Source: Vulcanimicrobiota bacterium (lineage in GTDB: Bacteria > Vulcanimicrobiota > Vulcanimicrobiia > Eremiobacterales > Eremiobacteraceae). From it: a stretch of DNA of 10,354 nt. Location of the stretch: contig JAFANK010000034.1 in the NCBI GenBank assembly GCA_019232725.1, forward strand, positions 1-10,354, written 5' to 3'. Of this stretch, positions 6,069 to 10,354 are shown piece after piece. Numbering within the stretch: the stretch's first letter is position 1; the number at the start of each line of letters is the position of its first letter. The notes under the pieces were generated by a model. The model saw only the letters and a program-made list of their open reading frames with translations. It was not told the DNA's origin and made no database searches. Position numbers and translations under genes: made by a program.

Positions 6069-7484
6069 ATGAGCGCCGTACAAGCGACGACGAGTGGGCT
6101 CGACACCAGAGAACACGCGCCGCGCAAGAAAGCACAGGATTCTTTGCTCGAGGAGGTGCTCAATCTCCTCAGCAATGTGCTGTTCCCGGTCGTCATCTTC
6201 TTGATCTGGGCGGCGTTGACGACGATCGGGACGATCGTCGATCAGAACCAGCCGGAGCAGCATTACTACGACACTTATCCGCTGCCCATCGCCAACGCCA
6301 TCGTCCGGCTGCATCTCACCGGCATCTACCATTCCGTACCGTACATCTCGCTCGTCGTGCTGCTGCTGCTCTCCATGTCGGTCTGCACATTCCGGCGTGT
6401 GATCCCGAAGCGCTTTCCCAAAGATCGCCCCGTGCCGATCGGCAACTTCGGGTTGCACGCGCAAGCGGACACCGCCCAAAACGTCGATGACGCAGCGGCA
6501 CGAGCGCAGGACTACTTCCGTAGCCGCGGCTTCACGATGCGCACACTCGTGCAGGACAACGCACGCTGGCTTTTCGGCGATCGCCAGAAATGGGCACGCT
6601 ATGGCGTCCTCGTCGCACATCTTGGCTTTGCCATCATCGCCTTCGGCGTGTTCCTGGGATGGCTGCGTGGCTTTTCGGGTCAAGTCGTGCTCTACCGCGG
6701 CGAGTCTGCGACGATCGACCGGGCGAACCTGCGCCTCACGCTCGACAAATTTTCCGCCGACTTCGTGCCCGTGCAGACACCCAATGGGCAGATCTATCAG
6801 GCGCAGAAATTCCAATCCGACGTGCGTTTTGCAGACGCCGATGGTGCGACGACGAGCGCGCGCATCCTGGTCAACCATCCGCACGTGACAACCAGCGGCG
6901 TCTACTTCTACCAAGCCTCGTATAATTTTGCCGGTCACCTCGCGGTCACGCGCGGCGGTAAGGCTTTGGCGTTACCGGGCACGGATGGCAAGCTGCAACC
7001 GCAGGATGCCATCTTTCTCCCGGGCACCAGCCGCGCCATCGAATACGGCACGCTGCTCGGCCCGACCGATCCGTCACAAACACCGCCTGGCGTTCCGATG
7101 CCGAGTCGCGACGAATATGCGATCTGGGTTTTTCATGACAACATCCCGACGACCAATAGACCGGTGTTCTTGCCCATCGGCTCGTCACTGGATGTGGGTG
7201 ACGGCTACCGCGTGACGGCGTTGCCGCCAACGCCATCGACCGGTTTGACCTATCGTTACGATCCGGGCCAAGGTTGGGTAGCGGCAGGCTGCCTCGTCCT
7301 GGTTGCGGGTTTTGTCATGGCGTTGTTCTTCGTCCCGGTGAAGCTGTACGCGAAGATCAGCGCAGAGGGCAGCGGCGCCGCTGTCGAAGTCGCAGCGACG
7401 ACCACCAAGGGCAATGCGATCTACGAAGATGACTTCGCGGCGCTTCGCGAAGGGTTGCGACGTTCTCTCGCAAACGCGACGTAG
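6069..7484 (+). CDS. resB: System II cytochrome c biogenesis protein ResB (Ccs1)
   Basis: ResB and CcsA form the System II heme exporter and cytochrome c synthase, which attaches heme to CXXCH apocytochromes outside the membrane. The 471-residue protein shows the family's layout: helix 1 (about 37-57, ending GTIVDQNQP), helix 2 (about 92-108, YISLVVLLLLSMSVCTFRR), helix 3 with conserved His184 (179-199, HLGFAIIAFGVFLG), a large extracytoplasmic domain containing NHPHVTTSGVYFYQASY (269-285), and helix 4 (402-423, after YRYDPGQGWVAAG). A short cytoplasmic tail with an acidic-basic helix closes it. The ATG at 6069 is the only good start; GAGGAT (6048-6053) is rather far and GGA (6058-6060) is weak. 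ccsA follows 21 bases after the stop. Thiol partners ResA/CcdA are not in the window. Confidence 0.95.
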   Translation: MSAVQATTSGLDTREHAPRKKAQDSLLEEVLNLLSNVLFPVVIFLIWAALTTIGTIVDQNQPEQHYYDTYPLPIANAIVRLHLTGIYHSVPYISLVVLLLLSMSVCTFRRVIPKRFPKDRPVPIGNFGLHAQADTAQNVDDAAARAQDYFRSRGFTMRTLVQDNARWLFGDRQKWARYGVLVAHLGFAIIAFGVFLGWLRGFSGQVVLYRGESATIDRANLRLTLDKFSADFVPVQTPNGQIYQAQKFQSDVRFADADGATTSARILVNHPHVTTSGVYFYQASYNFAGHLAVTRGGKALALPGTDGKLQPQDAIFLPGTSRAIEYGTLLGPTDPSQTPPGVPMPSRDEYAIWVFHDNIPTTNRPVFLPIGSSLDVGDGYRVTALPPTPSTGLTYRYDPGQGWVAAGCLVLVAGFVMALFFVPVKLYAKISAEGSGAAVEVAATTTKGNAIYEDDFAALREGLRRSLANAT

Positions 7485-7505
7485 ATAGAGCACGGGTGAG
7501 CAGCG

Positions 7506-8444
7506 ATGCCTCAGGGTAACGAGTACACACAGTATAACGCGAATCTCCAGGCGACGATGACCCAACACGCCATGCAGTACATGGCGTGGTACGACGCTGC
7601 GGTCGTGCTCTACGCGCTTGCCATCGCCGGCTTCGTCGCCTATTGGTTCTTCCGCAGCCGCGGCGTGCTTGGAGTCGGCCTGCTCTTTACCGTCGCCGGC
7701 CTCATCAGTCAAGCCCTGAGCCTCGGCATGCGCGCATACTATAGCCACCATGTGCCCTGGAACGATCTCTATGGTTCGTTGTCCATGGTGTCGCTGTGGG
7801 CGGTGGTGCTGTTCTTGATCTTCGGAGCGCGTTTCAACCTCTGGTTCGCAGCGCCGCTCGTGCTCGCGTGCACGGACGCGTTGCTTGCCTACGCAAAAGG
7901 ATGGAACAAGGGGCTCGCGCCGCTTGTGCCTTCATTACAGAGTCCATGGATCTTCATCCACGTGCCGATCGTACTGGCATCATACGCGGCATTTCTGATC
8001 GGGTTTGCCACAAGCGTGATCTACCTGCTCAAGAAGTGGGATGAAGACCGCGCGGCGTCGGTTCCGGGGCAGTCCGTCGGTGCTGCCGTGGCAGCCGCCG
8101 AACGGCCGGCCTGGTTAGGCTGGCTCGATATCGTGCCGTCGTCGTCGCGACTTGACGTCATCTCGTACCGCGTTATCGCGGTCGGCGAGATCTTGCTCAC
8201 CGCCGGGATCATCCTGGGCGGCGTGTGGGCGCACATGGCCTGGGGCAGCTACTGGCAATGGGATCCCAAGGAGACCGCAGCGCTCGCCTCGTGGCTCATC
8301 TACGCGTCGTATCTGCATCTGCACACCCGACCCTCATGGCGTGGGGTGCGGGCGGCGTGGTGGTCCATCTTGGGCTTCGTCTCAATTCTCTTCTGCTATT
8401 TCGGCGTCAACATCTGGATCAGCGGTCTGCACTCGTACAAATAA
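7506..8444 (+). CDS. ccsA: System II cytochrome c biogenesis protein CcsA (ResC/CcsB)
   Basis: This 312-residue heme-handling membrane protein partners ResB. The tryptophan-rich heme motif is present as WGSYWQWDPKET (246-257). The candidate axial histidines are H152 (IHVPIVLASYAAF), H243 (VWAHMAWG) and H309 (ISGLHSY). NDLYGSLSMVSLW (86-98) and the terminal FGVNIWISGLHSY are also typical. About eight membrane helices are predicted by eye, with a hydrophilic, alanine-rich loop at about 177-210. The ATG at 7506 has GGTGA (7495-7499) at 6 bases, the clearest ribosome site on this strand. HemX and CcmC share the WWD fold, but the adjacent resB and the full C-terminal motif favour CcsA. It ends just before a weak hairpin, and the next gene converges on it. 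Confidence 0.96.
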   Translation: MPQGNEYTQYNANLQATMTQHAMQYMAWYDAAVVLYALAIAGFVAYWFFRSRGVLGVGLLFTVAGLISQALSLGMRAYYSHHVPWNDLYGSLSMVSLWAVVLFLIFGARFNLWFAAPLVLACTDALLAYAKGWNKGLAPLVPSLQSPWIFIHVPIVLASYAAFLIGFATSVIYLLKKWDEDRAASVPGQSVGAAVAAAERPAWLGWLDIVPSSSRLDVISYRVIAVGEILLTAGIILGGVWAHMAWGSYWQWDPKETAALASWLIYASYLHLHTRPSWRGVRAAWWSILGFVSILFCYFGVNIWISGLHSYK

Positions 8445-8453
8445 AAGGCAGAT

Positions 8454-8471
8454 GAGCTCGCCTGAGCTTTT
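8454..8471 (+). terminator. Weak intrinsic-terminator-like hairpin between ccsA and the glycosyltransferase
   Basis: AGCTC (8455-8459) pairs with GAGCT (8464-8468) across a GCCT loop, with a possible G-T pair outside and only a short T run (to 8471). It lies in the 30-bp gap between convergent genes, where a terminator is expected. Read on the minus strand, the same stem is followed 8 bases later by TTTTATTT, so it may act in both directions. The stem is short, so confidence is modest. Confidence 0.4.
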
Positions 8472-8474
8472 GAT

Positions 8475-10121
8475 TCAGCGCGTCTGGGGCGGGCGGTTTG
8501 TGACCAGCACGACGCGCGGCGCACGCTCAAGCACCCAGATTGAGATGCCTTGGCGGCGTAACACATCGATGTCTGACGGGCTCACCACACAGAGCACGCG
8601 CACGGGCTGGCGGAAGAACGCTTGCGGCGTCTGATCCGCATCTTTGGAGTATCCCACTGACGTCACGCCGTGCGATTCTGTGTAAAAGCGCAACGAGAAA
8701 CCGCCAGGCGGTCCCATGATCCCGATCTTGTCACCCGGACGATAGTACGAGCGCACCACGGCCGCCATGCTCTTCATCGGCTTGAACGTCTCGATCTGCG
8801 GCAGGATAGCATACACGATCGCGGTGATGAAGCCGGCCATCATCAAAGCCAACCCCACCGGGGCGATCCACACGCGGCGTGCGGCATAGGTGAGCACAAG
8901 GGTGGCGATCGCTGTTGGCACGACGAGCCAGCCCAACACCGCGAGTGACGGCGCAAGCGCATGAAAGGGACCGGCATGCTGGCTTTGGCCGTAGATGACC
9001 ACGCCAGTAGTGACGAGGACGAGCGAGACAGGTAAGAAGATAAGCGCGCCGCGCAGTGCGGCGAGATCGTTGGTCGCCATCGCATCGCCGAGCACGCGGC
9101 CGACCATGATCGCCAAGCTTGGGAAGATGATGACGATATAGTTGGGCAGTTTTGTCTGCGCCACGGAGAAGAAGAACAAAGGCACGACCGCTGCGACCAG
9201 CAGATAACGTTCGTCTTCGGTCCAGCGCTGCCAGGCTGTCTTCACGCCTTCGGGCAAAAAGGCGACGAAGGGGAAGAACCCAATCGCCGTCACTGGCAGA
9301 TAATACCAAAACGGGCCCGGCTGATTCTCAAATGGCGACAAAAAACGGCCCACGTTGCTGCCGCCGAAGTACGAGTGGACGAAGATGTCGCCGTTCACGG
9401 ACCATTCCGCGGCAAACCACGCTCCCGCGAGCACTACGTAGACGAGCGTGCCGCCGATCCACGGCAAACCCCGCCAGAACGGCCGGCGCGTCCACGCCAA
9501 AAAGACGAGGAGCACGAGCACCGGCAGCACCAGGGCGATCGGCCCCTTGGTGAGCGTACCGAGCGCCGCAGCCACAACGGCCTTCCAAAACGCGCGACGG
9601 TCGCCATCGCGCACCGCGAAGTAGATCCACAGGCTCGTGACCGTCGTGAAGAAGAGCAGCATGCTGTCGAGATACGCGAGCCTCGACAAGACGATGACCT
9701 CGAGGCTCGTGCCGAACGCCAGCGCGCTTGCAAGGCCGGCGAGCTCGCCATACAGGCGCCGTGCGGCCAGATACACCGCTAGGCATGAGAGCACGCCGAA
9801 GATCGCTGACGGTAAACGCAGCGCGAATTCGTTGAGACCGAACGCTTTGACCGACAATGCCGCGGTCCAAAACCACAAGGGCGGATGGATGAACCAGGGT
9901 TTGTAGTCGAAATGCAACGTCAGCCAGTCGCCGGTGCGCAACAACTCTTTAACGATCTCGCCATACGTCGGTTCGCTGTTATCCCATAGCGAGCCGGCGC
10001 CCAAGCGGACGAAATACAAGCTCGCTAAAAACGCGAAGAGGCCGAAGCGCAACAGCCCAGCGCCGCGGGAGGAACGTTCAAGCCCACGCTGCACGGCATG
10101 AACTTGCCACGATTCGCGCAA
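8475..10121 (-). CDS. ArnT/PMT-family (GT39/GT83-like) membrane glycosyltransferase
   Basis: This 548-residue polytopic protein probably transfers a sugar from a polyprenyl-phosphate donor to a lipid or protein acceptor on the outer face of the membrane. The N-terminal family signature is clear: LWDNSEPTYGEIVKELL (45-61, with Asp47 and Glu50), RTGDWLTL, FIHPPLWFW (77-85) and FGLNEFALRLPS (94-105). Then come LSRLAYLDSMLLFFT and a GTLTKGPIALVLPVL loop. About 11-13 hydrophobic helices are followed by a soluble C-terminal segment. TTG at 10121 is chosen because GGAGG (10127-10131) sits 5 bases before it. The ATG at 10133 is the in-frame alternative but has no ribosome site, and longer readings run antisense through hemC. 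Substrate (lipid A, cell-wall lipid or protein) cannot be told. Its position between ccsA and hemC looks like an inserted unit. Confidence 0.88.
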   Translation of the reverse strand: MRESWQVHAVQRGLERSSRGAGLLRFGLFAFLASLYFVRLGAGSLWDNSEPTYGEIVKELLRTGDWLTLHFDYKPWFIHPPLWFWTAALSVKAFGLNEFALRLPSAIFGVLSCLAVYLAARRLYGELAGLASALAFGTSLEVIVLSRLAYLDSMLLFFTTVTSLWIYFAVRDGDRRAFWKAVVAAALGTLTKGPIALVLPVLVLLVFLAWTRRPFWRGLPWIGGTLVYVVLAGAWFAAEWSVNGDIFVHSYFGGSNVGRFLSPFENQPGPFWYYLPVTAIGFFPFVAFLPEGVKTAWQRWTEDERYLLVAAVVPLFFFSVAQTKLPNYIVIIFPSLAIMVGRVLGDAMATNDLAALRGALIFLPVSLVLVTTGVVIYGQSQHAGPFHALAPSLAVLGWLVVPTAIATLVLTYAARRVWIAPVGLALMMAGFITAIVYAILPQIETFKPMKSMAAVVRSYYRPGDKIGIMGPPGGFSLRFYTESHGVTSVGYSKDADQTPQAFFRQPVRVLCVVSPSDIDVLRRQGISIWVLERAPRVVLVTNRPPQTR

Positions 10122-10126
10122 ACAAA

Positions 10127-10131
10127 CCTCC
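10127..10131 (-). promoter_or_regulatory. Shine-Dalgarno GGAGG setting a TTG start for the glycosyltransferase
   Basis: On the minus strand GGAGG is followed after TTTGT by TTG at 10121, an ideal 5-base spacing. The same bases lie inside the competing ATG-initiated reading at 10133, so this site decides in favour of TTG. On the plus strand it is CCTCC, directly before the hemC ATG, and cannot help hemC. Confidence 0.65.
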
Positions 10132-10354
10132 ATGATCACACGAGCGCACACAGCACAGCGTCGCATCCTTCGCGTTGCGACGCGCAGCAGCGCGCTTGCG
10201 CTCGCACAGGCGAGCGCGGTGATCGAGCGCCTGACACCTGACGTGTCGTGTGAGATCGTACCCATTACGACAAAGGGTGACGTGCAGCGCGATCGCAGTT
10301 TGGTCTCGATCGGTGGCGACGGCGTCTTCGTCAAAGAGCTCATGACGGCGCTGC
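10132..10354 (+). CDS. hemC: Porphobilinogen deaminase (hydroxymethylbilane synthase), 3'-truncated by window edge
   Basis: HemC joins four porphobilinogen molecules into hydroxymethylbilane, the linear precursor of heme. Only the first 74 codons are visible. They match the family N-terminus: LRVATRSSALALAQA (13-27), EIVPITTKGD (41-50), IGGDGVFVKEL (60-70). Two lysines known in E. coli, Lys55 and Lys59, are Ser59 and Asp63 here; as I recall, both positions also vary in actinobacterial and human enzymes, so loss of function is not implied. The dipyrromethane cysteine and catalytic aspartate lie beyond the edge. ATG 10132 is the only usable start after an in-frame TGA at 10099-10101, and no Shine-Dalgarno precedes it. 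It diverges from the glycosyltransferase with a 10-bp gap. Heme supply fits the nearby ResB/CcsA. Confidence 0.93.
   Translation, partial: MITRAHTAQRRILRVATRSSALALAQASAVIERLTPDVSCEIVPITTKGDVQRDRSLVSIGGDGVFVKELMTAL

Noticed and set aside
5823..6938. 371-codon minus-strand open frame across the end of tatC and most of resB
   Set aside because: It spans two well-supported genes and the gap between them on the other strand. Its translation shows no domain, and the length is explained by GC-rich codon bias.
10134..10343. N-terminal extension of the glycosyltransferase to 10343
   Set aside because: The plus strand here encodes an unmistakable HemC N-terminus, so the extra 70 codons are an antisense shadow.

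Overview
The window is a dense, GC-rich bacterial chromosome segment. It carries nine complete protein genes plus the broken ends of two more (metG on the left, hemC on the right). Nothing looks like a plasmid, phage, insertion sequence or CRISPR array, and no tRNA or rRNA gene was seen. Shared features (MenG/UbiE methyltransferase with a long-chain prenyl synthase, System II ResB/CcsA cytochrome c maturation, minimal TatA plus TatC, MetG followed by TatD) point to an environmental respiring bacterium. It is plausibly from a high-GC phylum such as Eremiobacterota, Actinomycetota, Chloroflexota or relatives. That placement is an inference from gene content and GC bias, not from a phylogenetic test.

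Layout from left to right. Positions 1-2131 (+) hold the 3' end of metG and a tatD-family hydrolase, joined by a 4-base GTGA stop/start overlap. Positions 2132-3040 (-) hold a two-HKD phospholipase D-like protein whose stop codon abuts the tatD stop. A short divergent region (3041-3125) contains a perfect 11-bp tandem repeat just before menG. Positions 3126-4858 (+) hold menG and a long-chain polyprenyl diphosphate synthase, coupled by an ATGA overlap. Positions 4948-5976 (+) hold tatA and tatC behind a possible promoter. Positions 6069-8444 (+) hold resB and ccsA. Positions 8475-10121 (-) hold a multi-membrane ArnT/PMT-type glycosyltransferase that converges on ccsA. From 10132 (+) the start of hemC runs off the window.

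How the genes fit together. The + strand from 3126 to 8444 reads as an electron-transport assembly cluster. MenG and the prenyl synthase supply the quinone ring methylation and isoprenoid tail. TatA/TatC export folded cofactor proteins such as Rieske-type subunits. ResB/CcsA export and attach heme to c-type apocytochromes. HemC, just past the glycosyltransferase, makes the tetrapyrrole precursor of that heme. The PLD-like gene and the glycosyltransferase are on the opposite strand and have no evident link to this theme.

I did not find a convincing undescribed system. The best leads are small-scale: the tandem repeat that separates a Shine-Dalgarno-like sequence from menG, a TatC lacking the glutamate normally found in the twin-arginine binding site, and a glycosyltransferase/hemC divergent start region with almost no intergenic DNA.
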